64,000 bases of DNA. It comes from Brevundimonas bacteroides DSM 4726. GTDB lineage: Bacteria; Pseudomonadota; Alphaproteobacteria; Caulobacterales; Caulobacteraceae. Shown piece by piece: positions 17,016 through 26,518 of the stretch. The notes beneath the pieces were generated by a model that did not search any database, was not told the DNA's origin, and worked only from the letters and a program-made list of their open reading frames with translations. The DNA lies in contig NZ_JNIX01000008.1 in the NCBI RefSeq assembly GCF_000701445.1, forward strand, positions 372,001 through 436,000, written 5' to 3'. Each line of letters starts with the position of its first letter. The first letter of the stretch is position 1. The position numbers were made by a program, and so were the translations under genes.

Positions 17016-17429
17016 TCAGTGGGGCCGGGAGATGGATTCCAGCGTCTCGCCGGCCGATTTCTCCTTCACGCGGGTGGACAGGTCGCCCAGCGACACCACG
17101 CCGACCAGACGATCATGCTTGTCGAGCACCGGCAGTCGGCGGATGCGGCCGTCGGCCATCAGGTCGAGCGCCACGCGCAGATCGTCGCTGTCCAGCACCG
17201 TGGTCGCCCCGCGCGACATCACCTCGGCCACGGCGGCCTGCGGCGGGCGGCCCTCGCCGACGCCGCGGATAGCGATGTCGCGGTCCGTCACCGTGCCGAC
17301 CAGCCGGTCGCCCTCCACGACGGGCGCGAAGCCGAAGTCGCCAGCCTTCATGCGCGCCGCGACGGCCTCCAGGGTGTCGGTTGGCTGGGCGATATGGATG
17401 TCTCTGGACATGACGTCTCGGATTCTCAC
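17016..17429 (-). CDS. Protein of two CBS domains
   Basis: 137 residues from GTG 17429, preceded by CAGGAGATTTCC; an in-frame ATG 11 codons upstream has no such site. Two CBS repeats cover almost the whole chain: MSRDIHIAQPTDTLEAV...FAPVVEGDRLVGTVTDRDIAIR and MSRGATTVLDSDDLRVAL...LPVLDKHDRLVGVVSLGDLS. CBS pairs bind adenine nucleotides and often act in stress responses. A possible EcfG-type promoter precedes it. Soluble; partner unknown. Confidence 0.9.
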   Translation of the reverse strand: MRIRDVMSRDIHIAQPTDTLEAVAARMKAGDFGFAPVVEGDRLVGTVTDRDIAIRGVGEGRPPQAAVAEVMSRGATTVLDSDDLRVALDLMADGRIRRLPVLDKHDRLVGVVSLGDLSTRVKEKSAGETLESISRPH

Positions 17430-17465
17430 GACGGAAATCTCCTGCGGTTGGCGTTGAACCATTCG

Positions 17466-17490
17466 AACCCGTCGCCTTGCGCGCGGTTCC
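17466..17490 (-). promoter_or_regulatory. Possible EcfG/SigT-type stress promoter of the CBS gene
   Basis: On the minus strand GGAAC (17490-17486) is followed after 16 bases by GGTT (17469-17466). The alphaproteobacterial general stress consensus is GGAAC-N16/17-CGTT, so there is one mismatch. It lies about 37 bases before the GTG start. Confidence 0.35.
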
Positions 17491-17501
17491 GAAGCGTGGC
17501 C

Positions 17502-17543
17502 GTTCATCTGGCTGAACGCCAGACAACGTTCGCCTCAGAGGCG
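17502..17543. repeat. Two adjacent dyads in the CBS/glycine-rich divergent promoter region
   Basis: GTTCA (17502-17506) and TGAAC (17513-17517) form a perfect 5-bp dyad with a 6-base spacer; immediately after, CGCCTC-A-GAGGCG (17531-17543) is a 6-bp hairpin. Both lie between divergently transcribed genes and may be operator or 5' leader structures of the gene at 17612. Confidence 0.4.
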
Positions 17544-17611
17544 TGTCAGCTTCGCCGTGGTTTCCTTCACCCGTCGGCCCGATCCCCGGACCGCTTTGAA
17601 GGAAGACCTCG

Positions 17612-18043
17612 ATGACGACCGCCCTGACGAAGAAAGCGCTGCTTTCGCTCCTGGCTGCGTCGGCGGTCGCGATCGCGACCCCGACGCTGGCTCAATCCTA
17701 TGGTGGCCACGGCGGTGGCTATGGCGGCGGCTACGACCGCGATCATGACCGTCACGGCGGCGGCTACAACGGCGGCTGGAACGGTGGTGGCAATGGCGGC
17801 CTGAACGGCGAACAGGCCCGTCTGGCCCAGCGCGTCGACCGCGCCGCCTATCGCGGGACCATCAGCCGCCGCGAGGCCCAGAACCTGCGCTGGCAGCTCG
17901 ACGAGGTCCAGCGCCTGAGCTGGCGCTATGGCCGCGACGGCTACAGCCGCTGGGAACGCAACGATCTGGAGCAGCGGCTGGATCGCATCCGCTATCAGCT
18001 GCGCGAAGATCGCCGCGACGGCGGACGTCACGACCGGTGGTAA
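17612..18043 (+). CDS. Exported glycine-rich protein with charged helical C-terminus
   Basis: 143 residues. A signal peptide (KKALLSLLAASAVAIA...TLAQS, cleavage after about residue 27) leads to a Gly/Tyr/His-rich stretch with GGGY repeats (residues 30-64) and a helical, Arg-rich C-terminal domain (RLAQRVDRAAYRGTISRREA; RLSWRYGRDGYSRWERNDL; RLDRIRYQLREDRRD). Proteins of this composition are common in Caulobacterales and sphingomonads and are assumed to be periplasmic or surface-associated; function unknown. ATG 17612 follows GAAGGAAGACC. A likely terminator follows. Confidence 0.8.
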   Translation: MTTALTKKALLSLLAASAVAIATPTLAQSYGGHGGGYGGGYDRDHDRHGGGYNGGWNGGGNGGLNGEQARLAQRVDRAAYRGTISRREAQNLRWQLDEVQRLSWRYGRDGYSRWERNDLEQRLDRIRYQLREDRRDGGRHDRW

Positions 18044-18062
18044 GCGCCTGATCGCCTGATTG

Positions 18063-18100
18063 AGGGGCCGTCGTCCGAAAGGGAGGCGGCCCTTTCGTTC
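18063..18100 (+). terminator. Likely intrinsic terminator after the glycine-rich gene
   Basis: GGGCCG (18065-18070) pairs with CGGCCC (18087-18092) around a 16-base loop and is followed by CTTTCGTTC. It begins 20 bases after the stop codon. The T tract is interrupted, so efficiency is uncertain. Confidence 0.5.
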
Positions 18101-18141
18101 ATCCGGAGCCGAGGCTAAGCGGTGCGAGCAAGGAGCCCGCC

Positions 18142-19644
18142 ATGACCGCCGCCGACGACGCCCGCGCCATCCTCTCCCGCCTTGGCGTTCCCGCGGGGGT
18201 CTTTACCCCGACAGGCCTCCCAATCCGCTCGCCGGTCGACGGGTCGACCGGTGGCGCCGTGCGGACCGCCAAGCCGGACGACGTAGACCGCGCCATCGCT
18301 GGAGCTACAATGGCCTTCGACGCCTGGCGTCGCGTCCCAGCCCCCCGGCGCGGCGAACTGGTTCGCCTCCTCGGCGTGGAGCTCCGCGCCGCCAAGGCCG
18401 ACCTCGCCGCCCTGGTCACGCTCGAGGCCGGCAAGATCGCCTCAGAGGGCCTGGGTGAGGTCCAAGAGATGATCGACATCTGCGACTTCGCCGTCGGCCT
18501 GTCGCGCCAGCTCTACGGCCTGACGCTCCCCAGCGAACGCCCCGGCCACCACATGCGCGAGACCTGGCAGCCGCTCGGCCCGGTCGCGGTCATCTCGGCC
18601 TTCAACTTTCCGGTCGCCGTGTGGGCCTGGAACGCGGCGCTCGCCCTGGTCTGCGGCGATCCGGTGATCTGGAAGCCGTCAGAGAAAACGCCGCTGACGG
18701 CGCTCGCGACCCACGCGGTGGTCGAGCGCGCGCTCGCCCGCTTCGGCGACGCGCCGGACGGCCTGCTTCAGGTCGTGATCGGCGGGCGCGAGGTCGGAGA
18801 GGCCCTGGCCGCCGATCCGCGCGTGCCGCTGGTATCCGCCACCGGCTCCACCCGCATGGGCCGTGCGGTGGCCCAGAGCGTGGCGGCGCGGCTGGGCCGG
18901 TCGCTACTGGAGCTCGGCGGCAACAACGCCATGATCGTCACCCCGAGCGCCGACCTCGACATGGCGGTGGGCGCCATCGCCTTCTCCGCCGTCGGCACCT
19001 GCGGCCAGCGCTGCACCACCCTGCGTCGCCTGCTGGTGCACGAGGATATCGCGGAGACCCTGATCGCCCGCCTGGCCGAGGCCTATGACAGCCTGCCTAT
19101 CGGCGACCCGAGGGACGACGGCGTCCTGGTCGGACCCCTGATCGACGACGCCGCGACACACGCTTTCGACGCGGCCCTGGCCCGAGCCGTAGAAGAGGGC
19201 GGGACCATCGTGACCGGCGGCGGACGGGTCGAGCGCGCGGGTGCCTACGTCCGCCCCGCCATCGTTCGTATGTCGGCCCAGAGCCCAGTCGTCATGCACG
19301 AGACCTTCGCGCCGATCCTCTATGTCCTGACCTGGCGCGACTTCAACGAAGCCGTGGAGTTGCAGAACGCCGTGCCGCAAGGCCTGAGCTCGTGTGTCTT
19401 CACCGACAGTGTCCGCGAGGCCGAGCAGTTCCTGTCCGCCTGGGGCTCGGACTGCGGCATCGCCAACGTCAACATCGGCCCCTCGGGCGCCGAGATTGGC
19501 GGGGCCTTCGGCGGCGAGAAGGATACTGGCGGCGGCCGCGAGTCGGGCTCCGACGCCTGGAAAGCCTATATGCGCCGCCAGACCCAGACGGTGAACTTCT
19601 CCTCCGCCCTGCCGTTGGCGCAGGGGGTGCGGTTCGAGGTCTGA
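18142..19644 (+). CDS. ALDH7-family aldehyde dehydrogenase (aminoadipate-semialdehyde/piperideine-6-carboxylate type)
   Basis: 500 residues, the normal length. The NAD-binding and catalytic signatures are intact: FNFPVAVWAWNAALAL, the catalytic Glu in LELGGNNAMIV and the catalytic Cys in GTCGQRCTTLRRL; the C-terminal INVNIGPSGAEIGGAFGGEK-like segment is typical of the ALDH7A1/AmaB branch. Members oxidise alpha-aminoadipate semialdehyde in lysine degradation, or related betaine-type aldehydes. No lysine catabolic gene is adjacent, so the substrate is inferred. ATG 18142 follows AAGGAGCCCGCC. Confidence 0.88.
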   Translation: MTAADDARAILSRLGVPAGVFTPTGLPIRSPVDGSTGGAVRTAKPDDVDRAIAGATMAFDAWRRVPAPRRGELVRLLGVELRAAKADLAALVTLEAGKIASEGLGEVQEMIDICDFAVGLSRQLYGLTLPSERPGHHMRETWQPLGPVAVISAFNFPVAVWAWNAALALVCGDPVIWKPSEKTPLTALATHAVVERALARFGDAPDGLLQVVIGGREVGEALAADPRVPLVSATGSTRMGRAVAQSVAARLGRSLLELGGNNAMIVTPSADLDMAVGAIAFSAVGTCGQRCTTLRRLLVHEDIAETLIARLAEAYDSLPIGDPRDDGVLVGPLIDDAATHAFDAALARAVEEGGTIVTGGGRVERAGAYVRPAIVRMSAQSPVVMHETFAPILYVLTWRDFNEAVELQNAVPQGLSSCVFTDSVREAEQFLSAWGSDCGIANVNIGPSGAEIGGAFGGEKDTGGGRESGSDAWKAYMRRQTQTVNFSSALPLAQGVRFEV

Positions 19645-19701
19645 GCCCCGCAGCGATCCGCCGCCTCGACACCGCCGCACGGGCTCCCCACTGTCTGAGG
19701 C

Positions 19702-20646
19702 ATGAACCGCCGCGACCTTCTGATTAGAGCCGGCCTGCTCGCCGGCGGCCTGGGGGGCGCGTGGTGGCTGAGGGAGAACGTCCTGTGGCGTGATCCCAGC
19801 GTGACATTTCCCGCCGACGGCTCAAGCGGCTGGCTGCCCTACGACGAGCCCCGCGCCTCGGTGCCGACCGTGCTGGTGACCGTGGCGGGCCAGACCATCC
19901 GCGCCCTGGTGGACTCGGGCGCGCAGTATTCGGTCATCGACCGCGGGCTGTTCGACCTCCTGGGTCTGGACCGCGCCATCGACCTGCCGCTGGTGGCATA
20001 TGGCGTCGGCGGCGGGGCGCAGATGGGGCGGGGCACGACGCTGAGCCTGAGCGTCGGCGCGATGAGGATCGAGAAACTGCGAACCGCCATCCTGGCGCTG
20101 GGTCCGCTGGCCATGCGCGACGGCCTGTCGGCCCCGCTGATTTTGGGCCAGGACTTGCTCGGCGAGACGGTGCTGGAGCTCGACACCGTCGGCCATCGCC
20201 TGCGCTTCCTGAGGCCCGAGGACCACGTCCTGCCGACCGACGCCCAGTCGATCGCGGTCACCCGCAAGGGGACTGCCCTGTCGACACAGGTCACCGTCGA
20301 GGGCGCGACCATCCAGGCCGTGGTCGACACCGGGGCTTCGGCGCTGCTGGCGCTCGGCCGCGACGCGGCGGTAGGCGCGGGCCTGCTCGATGGCCGCCCG
20401 ACACGACGGACCTCCAGCATCGTGCTGGGCGGCGCCATCGCGGCGGAGGTGGCGCTCGCGCGCACCGTCACGGTGGGCGACCGGCTGTATCGTGACGCGG
20501 AAGTGCCGATCTACGCCGACGTCTCCCTGCCCGGATTCCCGGACGCCCTGCTCGGTATGGAGGCTTTCGAGGGGCGCACGCTGGTGATGGATCTCGGACG
20601 GGGCCAGCTGTACCTCGCGGAGGGGCGGTCCCTCACCGTCGGCTAG
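19702..20646 (+). CDS. Exported retropepsin-like protein with two aspartic protease repeats
   Basis: 314 residues. The N terminus [19 protein letters not shown] resembles a twin-arginine signal or anchor. Two retropepsin-like halves each carry the active-site triad: D71-S-G-A in [13 protein letters not shown] and D209-T-G-A in [13 protein letters not shown], with LILGQDLLG and LLGMEAFEG as the corresponding C-terminal Gly motifs. One chain therefore holds both Asp residues, like an internal dimer of the single-domain bacterial retropepsins. Probably periplasmic. Its stop overlaps the converging proA by 4 bases. Substrate unknown. Confidence 0.82.
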   Translation: MNRRDLLIRAGLLAGGLGGAWWLRENVLWRDPSVTFPADGSSGWLPYDEPRASVPTVLVTVAGQTIRALVDSGAQYSVIDRGLFDLLGLDRAIDLPLVAYGVGGGAQMGRGTTLSLSVGAMRIEKLRTAILALGPLAMRDGLSAPLILGQDLLGETVLELDTVGHRLRFLRPEDHVLPTDAQSIAVTRKGTALSTQVTVEGATIQAVVDTGASALLALGRDAAVGAGLLDGRPTRRTSSIVLGGAIAAEVALARTVTVGDRLYRDAEVPIYADVSLPGFPDALLGMEAFEGRTLVMDLGRGQLYLAEGRSLTVG

Positions 20647-21902
20647 GGCCGCGTCTGCCCCGTTCCCCGCACCACATACTTGTAGCTGGTCAGCTGCTCG
20701 GCCCCCACCGGCCCCCGGGCATGAAGGCGAGAGGTGGAGATGCCGATCTCGCCGCCGAAGCCGAACTCGCCGCCGTCGGCGAACTGGGTCGAGGCGTTCC
20801 ACAGTACGATGGAGGCGTCCACCACAGCCTGGAATGCGGCCGCCGCGAAAGCGTCCTCGGCCACGATGGCCTCGGTATGGCCCGAGCCGTAGCGGTTGAT
20901 GTGCTCAACCGCCTCGTCCAGCCCGTCGACAACCCTCACCGACAGGATCGGCGCCAGATACTCGGTCGACCAGTCCTCCTCCTCCGCCATGCCCATGCCG
21001 GCCACCAGCGCCCGGGCCGCCGCGTCGCCGCGCAACTCGCAGCCCGCCGCCGACAAGGCCTCGGCCACCGGCGGCAGGAGGCGATCCGCCGCCTCTCGGT
21101 CGACCAGCAGGGTCTCGGTCGCGCCGCAGACCGAGACCCGCCGCATCTTCGCGTTCAACACGACCTCGACCGCCATGCCGACGTGGGCCGAGCCGTGCAG
21201 ATAGGTGTGGTTGATCCCTTCCAGATGACCCAACACCGGCACCCGCGCCTCGGCCTGAACGCGCTCGACCAGACTGCGCCCGCCACGCGGCACCAGCAGA
21301 TCGATGGTCCCCTCGAGCCCGGTCAGAAGCGCCCCAACCGCCGCCCGGTCGGGCGTGTCGACCAACTGCACGGCCTCGCCCGGCAGGCCTGCCGCCGTCA
21401 GCCCTTCGGCCACCGCCGCGTGGATGGCGAGCGCGCTCTCCAGACAGTCCGACCCGGAGCGAAGGATCGCCGCATTGCCCGAGCGGATGCAAAGGGCCGC
21501 GGCATCGGCCGTCACGTTCGGCCGGCTTTCGTAGATGATGACGAGCACCCCCAGCGGCGTCCGCACCCTGCTGAACTCCAGCCCATTCGGACGGGTCCAG
21601 CGCGCGGTCGTCGCGCCCAGCGGATCGGGAAAGGCCGCGACCTCCTCGACCGCGCCCGCCATGGCGGCGATGCGTGCAGGCGTCAGCGACAGCCGGTCGA
21701 TCAGGGCCTCCGACATGCCCCTGGCCCTCGCCCGCTCAACGTCCGCCGCATTGGCCGACAGGATGGCGTCGGAGCGATCCCGTAGCGCCCCCGCCATCGC
21801 CGACAGCGCCGCCGACCGCGTCTGCGCCGTCGCGGTGCGCAGTGCATCGGCCCCGCCCCGCGCCCGGCGGCCCATCTCCAGCATCGTCGCGTCCAGGCTC
21901 AT
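20643..21902 (-). CDS. proA: Glutamate-5-semialdehyde dehydrogenase
   Basis: 419 residues, normal for ProA. It reduces gamma-glutamyl phosphate with NADPH to glutamate-5-semialdehyde in proline synthesis. Visible signatures are [29 protein letters not shown], and the catalytic Cys in [14 protein letters not shown]; the C terminus [18 protein letters not shown] is the family signature. ATG 21902 overlaps the proB stop as ATGA, so the two genes are translationally coupled. Confidence 0.96.
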   Translation of the reverse strand: MSLDATMLEMGRRARGGADALRTATAQTRSAALSAMAGALRDRSDAILSANAADVERARARGMSEALIDRLSLTPARIAAMAGAVEEVAAFPDPLGATTARWTRPNGLEFSRVRTPLGVLVIIYESRPNVTADAAALCIRSGNAAILRSGSDCLESALAIHAAVAEGLTAAGLPGEAVQLVDTPDRAAVGALLTGLEGTIDLLVPRGGRSLVERVQAEARVPVLGHLEGINHTYLHGSAHVGMAVEVVLNAKMRRVSVCGATETLLVDREAADRLLPPVAEALSAAGCELRGDAAARALVAGMGMAEEEDWSTEYLAPILSVRVVDGLDEAVEHINRYGSGHTEAIVAEDAFAAAAFQAVVDASIVLWNASTQFADGGEFGFGGEIGISTSRLHARGPVGAEQLTSYKYVVRGTGQTRP

Positions 21903-23038
21903 GAGGTCAGCACCAGGTCGTCTCTATGAATGGCCACGCCCGGCCCCTTGTAGCCGACGATGGCCTCGATCTCTCCGGAATGGCGACCCCGGATGCGCTC
22001 CATCTCCTCGGCGGGGTAGGCGGCCAAGCCCACGCCCAGGGTCCGACCGTCCTCGCCCGTCACCCGCACGCTGTCGCCCCGATCGAAGCGGCCCTCGACC
22101 CGGCGCACGCCCGACGCCAGCAGGCTGCGACCCGACCCCAGCGCCTCGACCGCGCCACCGTCCACGGTCAACGCCCCCGCCGGCTCCAGACTTCCCGCGA
22201 TCCAGGACTTGTAGGCCTGCATGGGCGTTGCCGGCGCGGTGATCAGGGTCGCCTTCGCCCCCGCCGTCACCGCCGCCAGCGGCCGCGTCGCCAGCCCCGA
22301 GACGATCAACGTGGCGCACCCGGCCGAGCGCGCGATCCGCGCCGCCTCCAGCTTGGTCGCCATGCCGCCGGTGCCGACATCGGCCTCGGCGTTGGCGCCT
22401 CCCGCCATGGCCAGCACCTCGGGCGTCAGGGCTTCGACGACCGGCAGATGCTCCGCCGACGAATTTCGTCTCGGATCATCCGTGTAAAGACCATCCACAT
22501 CCGACAGCAGGATCAGCAGGTCCGCGCGCGCCAGTTGGGCCGCCCGCGCCGCCAGCCGGTCGTTGTCGCCATAGCGGATCTCCTCGGTCGCCACCGTGTC
22601 GTTTTCGTTGACCACCGGCACGGCCGACAGCTTCAGCAGGGCCTCGATCGTCGCGCGCGCATTCAGCCAGCGCCGCCGCCGCTCGGTGTCGTCGCGGGTC
22701 AGCAGCACCTGCGCCGGGGTCATCCCGCGCGGGCTCAGCGCCTGTTCCCAGGCCTGCATCAGCAGCGACTGACCGACGGCGGCCGCAGCCTGCTTCTCGT
22801 CCAGCCGCGCGTTCTTCTCCAGCCCCAGCCGCCCACGCCCCAGCGCCACCGCGCCCGAGGACACCAGGATCACCTGCCGCCCGCTGGATCTCAGCGCCGC
22901 GATGTCCTCGGCAAGCAACGCCATCCAGCCGAGCGCTGGTCCCCGGCTGTCGGCTTCGACGACCAGCGACGAGCCGACCTTCACCACCACGCGGCGGGCG
23001 GACTTCAAGGCTTCAGCAGCGGAGAGAGCGGCGGTCAC
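21899..23038 (-). CDS. proB: Glutamate 5-kinase with C-terminal PUA domain
   Basis: 379 residues from GTG 23038. It phosphorylates glutamate to start proline synthesis. The amino-acid kinase domain shows [42 protein letters not shown] and [15 protein letters not shown]; residues about 285-370 form the PUA domain. This domain layout matches E. coli ProB. Feedback inhibition by proline is known for the family, not shown here. Operon proB-proA with 4-base overlap. Confidence 0.96.
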   Translation of the reverse strand: MTAALSAAEALKSARRVVVKVGSSLVVEADSRGPALGWMALLAEDIAALRSSGRQVILVSSGAVALGRGRLGLEKNARLDEKQAAAAVGQSLLMQAWEQALSPRGMTPAQVLLTRDDTERRRRWLNARATIEALLKLSAVPVVNENDTVATEEIRYGDNDRLAARAAQLARADLLILLSDVDGLYTDDPRRNSSAEHLPVVEALTPEVLAMAGGANAEADVGTGGMATKLEAARIARSAGCATLIVSGLATRPLAAVTAGAKATLITAPATPMQAYKSWIAGSLEPAGALTVDGGAVEALGSGRSLLASGVRRVEGRFDRGDSVRVTGEDGRTLGVGLAAYPAEEMERIRGRHSGEIEAIVGYKGPGVAIHRDDLVLTS

Positions 23039-23078
23039 TCGCCGACTGTGGCGCGTCTTTCGCGGTGCAACAAGCGGC

Positions 23079-23927
23079 CTAGAGGCCGGCGAAGGTATCG
23101 CACGCCGCCGGGTCGCCGGACTGATAGCCGCGCTGCAGCCACTGCATCCGCTGTTCCGACGAGCCGTGGGTGAAGCTCTCCGGGTTCACGCCGCGTCCCG
23201 AATTCCTCTGCAGGGCGTCATCGCCGATGGCCGAGGCCGTGCGCAGCCCCTCTTCCAGATCGCCGGGCTCCAGCGCCACCTCGCCGCCGGACACCGCTGA
23301 AGCGTTGGCCGCCCACACTCCGGCGTAGCAGTCGGCCTGAAGCTCCAGCGCCACGGAGTAGCGGTTCGCCTCGCCCTCCGACCGCGCCGCCTGCTGGGCG
23401 CGCTGCACCTGCTCGGATGCGCCTGTCAGCGTCTGGACATGGTGGCCGATCTCGTGGGCGAGGACATAGGCCTTGGCGAAATCGGCGCCCGACGCGCCCA
23501 TCCGCTCCATCTCCTGCCAGAAGCCGAGGTCCAGATAGACCTGCCGGTCGGCGGGGCAATAGAAGGGTCCGAACGCCGCCTGGCCATAGCCGCAGCCCGT
23601 CGGCGTGCCGCCCTCGTAGAGCACGATGTTGGCGGGCGGCTGATAACCGTCGAGTTTCTGGGCCCAGACCTCGTTGATGTTGCGGCCGACCACATCGACG
23701 AACAGGCCCGCCTGGTCCTCCGGTGTGCCCTCGCGGCCCTCCTGCGACGCGCCCGCCGCGCCGAACTGGCTGGCGACCTGGGTCGTGGTCGAGGGGTCGA
23801 TGCCGAAGACGAAATAGCCGATCAGGGCCAGCACGGCGACGCCGATGCCACCTCCGGCGACCGCGCCTCCGCCCATGCCGCGCCGGTCCTCGATCCCGCC
23901 GCCCCTGCGTCCGCCCTGCCAGCGCAT
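23079..23927 (-). CDS. Neutral zinc metallopeptidase (YpfJ/KPN_02809 family)
   Basis: 282 residues from ATG 23927 (GGGAGAGCGAC upstream). A Gly/Arg-rich N terminus ([16 protein letters not shown]) is followed by a single membrane helix ([16 protein letters not shown]) and an extracytoplasmic domain with the zinc-site HEIGHHVQ (His158, Glu159, His162) and downstream Glu in [11 protein letters not shown]. The C-terminal segment [23 protein letters not shown] is the family signature. Anchored protease; substrate unknown. Converging or neighbouring genes give no further hint. Confidence 0.88.
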   Translation of the reverse strand: MRWQGGRRGGGIEDRRGMGGGAVAGGGIGVAVLALIGYFVFGIDPSTTTQVASQFGAAGASQEGREGTPEDQAGLFVDVVGRNINEVWAQKLDGYQPPANIVLYEGGTPTGCGYGQAAFGPFYCPADRQVYLDLGFWQEMERMGASGADFAKAYVLAHEIGHHVQTLTGASEQVQRAQQAARSEGEANRYSVALELQADCYAGVWAANASAVSGGEVALEPGDLEEGLRTASAIGDDALQRNSGRGVNPESFTHGSSEQRMQWLQRGYQSGDPAACDTFAGL

Positions 23928-23996
23928 GTCGCTCTCCCTCGCCCTTGACCCCAAGCTATGCCGGAACGCCGGTCGAGGGGAAGGGATGCAGGCCGA

Positions 23997-24362
23997 TCAG
24001 CGCGGATCCCGGTCCAGCCAGGCGTCGATCTGGCGCACGCCAGAGGAGACCGCCTCGCGCCGCGCCGTCGAACCGGCGACCGACGAGGTCGCCGTCCCGC
24101 GCGAGGACGGCAGGGGCTCGACCAGAGGGACATAGGGCTGAGGCTGTCGCGCCGCCTCGACCTCGAGCCGCGTCAGCCGGGTGCTGAGGCCCTGCTGTCG
24201 GGCGAAGGCTGCCTGCTCCGCCGACTGGAGCCGCTGCTGCTCAAGGCGATAGCGGTGGACGTCCGCCTGGCTCGTGGGTGGAGAACCCGGCCAGACCTGG
24301 GCGGCGGCGGGCAAAGCCACGGTGCTGGCTGCGAGCAATACAGGGACAAACCACGGGTGCAT
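23997..24362 (-). CDS. Exported small hypothetical protein, coiled-coil
   Basis: 121 residues from ATG 24362; a signal peptide (MHPWFVPVLLAASTVALPAAAQ) is clear, and the mature part has a Gln/Arg-rich helical stretch (RLEQQRLQSAEQAAFARQQ) likely to form a coiled coil, then a Pro/Ser/Thr tail. No ribosome site stands out. I do not recognise a family. It lies between the metallopeptidase and the methyltransferase on the same strand. Confidence 0.65.
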   Translation of the reverse strand: MHPWFVPVLLAASTVALPAAAQVWPGSPPTSQADVHRYRLEQQRLQSAEQAAFARQQGLSTRLTRLEVEAARQPQPYVPLVEPLPSSRGTATSSVAGSTARREAVSSGVRQIDAWLDRDPR

Positions 24363-24423
24363 GCAGCAAAAGTGGTTGCATCGACCCTGAACGCCAAGCG
24401 TGGCCTTTCTCACACCTCTGAGA

Positions 24424-25074
24424 TCATGGCAGGGCCCAGACGGAGGTGCGCTTGATCTCGAAGTCCTCGAGCTCCCGGGTCGTCGGCACGCGGTACTCGG
24501 AGAGGAACTCCAGTCCCTCGCGCGGAAAATAGGTCCGGTGCGGATCACCGATCAGGACGCGGGTCCCTTTCGCGCGCGCCGAGGCCAACCAGTCGAGGAC
24601 TCGCCCGGCCATCGGCTGTTCGTAGCAGACGTCACCGGCGCAGATGACGTCGACATCGGGTGGGGGCGCATCGAGCAGGTCCGCATCGGTGAAGTCGACC
24701 CGCACGCCGTTTGCTTCGGCGTTCAAGGCGACGGCGGCCCCGCAGAACGGGTCGATGTCGGCGCACAGCACATGCGCCGCCCCCGCCTTCATCGCCGCGA
24801 TCCCGACCAGCCCCGACCCAGCCGCGAAATCCAGAACCCGCTTTCCCGCCACCTCCTCGGGATGATCCAGCAGCCAGCGCGCCAGCGCCTGTCCCCCCGC
24901 CCAGGCGAAGGCCCAGAAGGGCGGCGGCAGGCCGAGCTCGCCGAGTTCTTCTTCAGTGAGCCGCCAGATGGGCGTGACCTCGTCGGCGAGCCACAGGGTG
25001 ATCTCCGGCGCGTGCGGCACGGTCTGCAACCGGGTGTTGGCGCGGATGAAGGCGGTCGGATCGACGATGGGCAC
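24424..25074 (-). CDS. ETFB/METTL20-type protein methyltransferase-like
   Basis: 216 residues from GTG 25074 (VPIVDPTAFIRANTRL). The class I SAM-dependent fold is shown by VLDFAAGSGLVGIAA (SAM loop), ADIDPFC (acidic loop end) and the post-I region; the segment PPPFWAFAWAGGQALARWLLDHPE and the DVCYEQPM motif match the ETFB lysine methyltransferase group. Homologues methylate the beta subunit of electron-transfer flavoprotein; the target here is inferred. It lies 32 bases downstream of the ABC1 kinase gene. Confidence 0.75.
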   Translation of the reverse strand: MPIVDPTAFIRANTRLQTVPHAPEITLWLADEVTPIWRLTEEELGELGLPPPFWAFAWAGGQALARWLLDHPEEVAGKRVLDFAAGSGLVGIAAMKAGAAHVLCADIDPFCGAAVALNAEANGVRVDFTDADLLDAPPPDVDVICAGDVCYEQPMAGRVLDWLASARAKGTRVLIGDPHRTYFPREGLEFLSEYRVPTTRELEDFEIKRTSVWALP

Positions 25075-25106
25075 GGCCGGTCTGTGCGCGATACGGCCCG
25101 CGATGG

Positions 25107-26423
25107 CTAGAGCCAGGGCGCCAGCAGGCGGCGTACCTCGACGCGCGACTTCAACCGGCTGGCCAGCAGATAGACGCCACCCAGCTTCCTCTGCACAAAC
25201 AGGGTGTCGACCGGCGGCACATGCCAGACGGCTCGGTCCTGCGCGAAAGTCATGCCCCGATCGCGCAGCCGGGCGGCCACCGCGGTGTCGCCGAAGTCGA
25301 ACGGCCCCTCGCCCCGGAACGGCGCCAGGGCCAGATCGAACATGGCCTCCAAGCCCTCGGCGTCGCGGGCGCGTGCGCGATGGTCGAAGAAGCCGATCGT
25401 CTCCGCTGCCTGAATGGCCGCATGGCGGTCGTCGTTCATTGCCGCGCGCATCAGGGCGCGGTAGCCCTCGGCCAGGGCAGGCGGAATGGCGCGTGTCGCA
25501 CCGAAGTCGAGCAGGACCAGCCGCCCGGCCGCATCGACGCGATAGTTGGCGAAGTTGGGATCGGTCTGCATCAAGCCGAAGTCGAACAGCTCGCGCAGCA
25601 AGAGCCGGATCATGACGGTGGCGATCCGGTCCCGTTCGGCCTGCGACGCGCCGGTCATGGCCTCGACCGGCCCGCCGTCGACGTAGTCCATGGCCAGCAC
25701 GTCGGGCCGCGTCAGCTCGGCGCACAGGCCTGGTACCACATGGTCGGGATCGTCCGCCAACAGGGCGCCGAAACGGGCCAGATGGTCGGCCTCGCGGGCG
25801 TAGTCGGCCTCCTCATGCAGCTGGCGCTTGGCCTCGGCCAGCAGGGGGGCGAGGTCGATCTCGCGCGGCAGGACGCCGGAGACCTTCAGCAGGGTGGCGA
25901 CGTTGTCGACGTCCGAGTCGATGCTGCGCCGGACGCCCGGGTACTGGACCTTGATCGCGAGATCGCGGCCATCGCGGGTCAAGGCGCGGTGGACCTGGCC
26001 GATGGAGGCGGCGGCTACCGGGGTCATGTCGAAGCGGTGGAAGCGATCCTCCCAGCCCCGGCCCCAGCGGCGGTTGAGCGCGGCCGTCAGCTGGACCGGC
26101 GGCATAGGACGGGCGTCGGCGCGGAGACGGGCCAGGATGTCCGACAGTTCCGGCGGCAGGAGGTCGCCCGCGTCCATCGACATCAGCTGGCCGATCTTCA
26201 TCGCCGCCCCGCGCAGCTGGGCCAGTTGTTCGGTGACGCGGATGGCGTTGGCGGGCGTCAGCAGCAGGTCGCCCATGGTCGGGCGCCGCCCCTTGGCCAG
26301 TTGCACGGCGCCTTCGGCCAGGGCGTTTCCGGCGATGCCGGTCGCCAGGCCGCCGAACCGCGCCAGCCGCGACAGGCGACCGGTCGGCACGGGCAGGCCT
26401 CGACTGGAGGGCGCGTGGGACAT
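25107..26423 (-). CDS. ABC1/UbiB (AarF) atypical kinase family protein
   Basis: 438 residues from ATG 26423. The family hallmark KxGQ occurs as AAMKIGQLMSMD, followed by the Ala-rich nucleotide loop PVAAASIGQVHRA, the ATP-binding Lys in LAIKVQYPG, the E in EEADYAREADH, and the catalytic/metal motifs QTDPNFANYR and LLDFGATR. ABC1 proteins act on lipid or quinone metabolism (UbiB, ADCK3). This one lacks the two C-terminal membrane helices of classical UbiB, so it may be a paralogue closer to ADCK4-type soluble members. Upstream is the desaturase. Confidence 0.85.
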   Translation of the reverse strand: MSHAPSSRGLPVPTGRLSRLARFGGLATGIAGNALAEGAVQLAKGRRPTMGDLLLTPANAIRVTEQLAQLRGAAMKIGQLMSMDAGDLLPPELSDILARLRADARPMPPVQLTAALNRRWGRGWEDRFHRFDMTPVAAASIGQVHRALTRDGRDLAIKVQYPGVRRSIDSDVDNVATLLKVSGVLPREIDLAPLLAEAKRQLHEEADYAREADHLARFGALLADDPDHVVPGLCAELTRPDVLAMDYVDGGPVEAMTGASQAERDRIATVMIRLLLRELFDFGLMQTDPNFANYRVDAAGRLVLLDFGATRAIPPALAEGYRALMRAAMNDDRHAAIQAAETIGFFDHRARARDAEGLEAMFDLALAPFRGEGPFDFGDTAVAARLRDRGMTFAQDRAVWHVPPVDTLFVQRKLGGVYLLASRLKSRVEVRRLLAPWL

Positions 26424-26518
26424 GGCCCCTGTGTCCGCCCCGTCCTCCTTCGCTGCAATGCGGCATGGCGTAGCCGCGACAATGGAGCTGATCGGGACGA
26501 CCCTACGGGGTCTTTGTG

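Noticed and set aside
26499..26512. GACCC/GGGTC hairpin between the desaturase and ABC1 kinase genes as a terminator
   Set aside because: Only 5-bp arms, and the T run is on the strand opposite to transcription of both genes.
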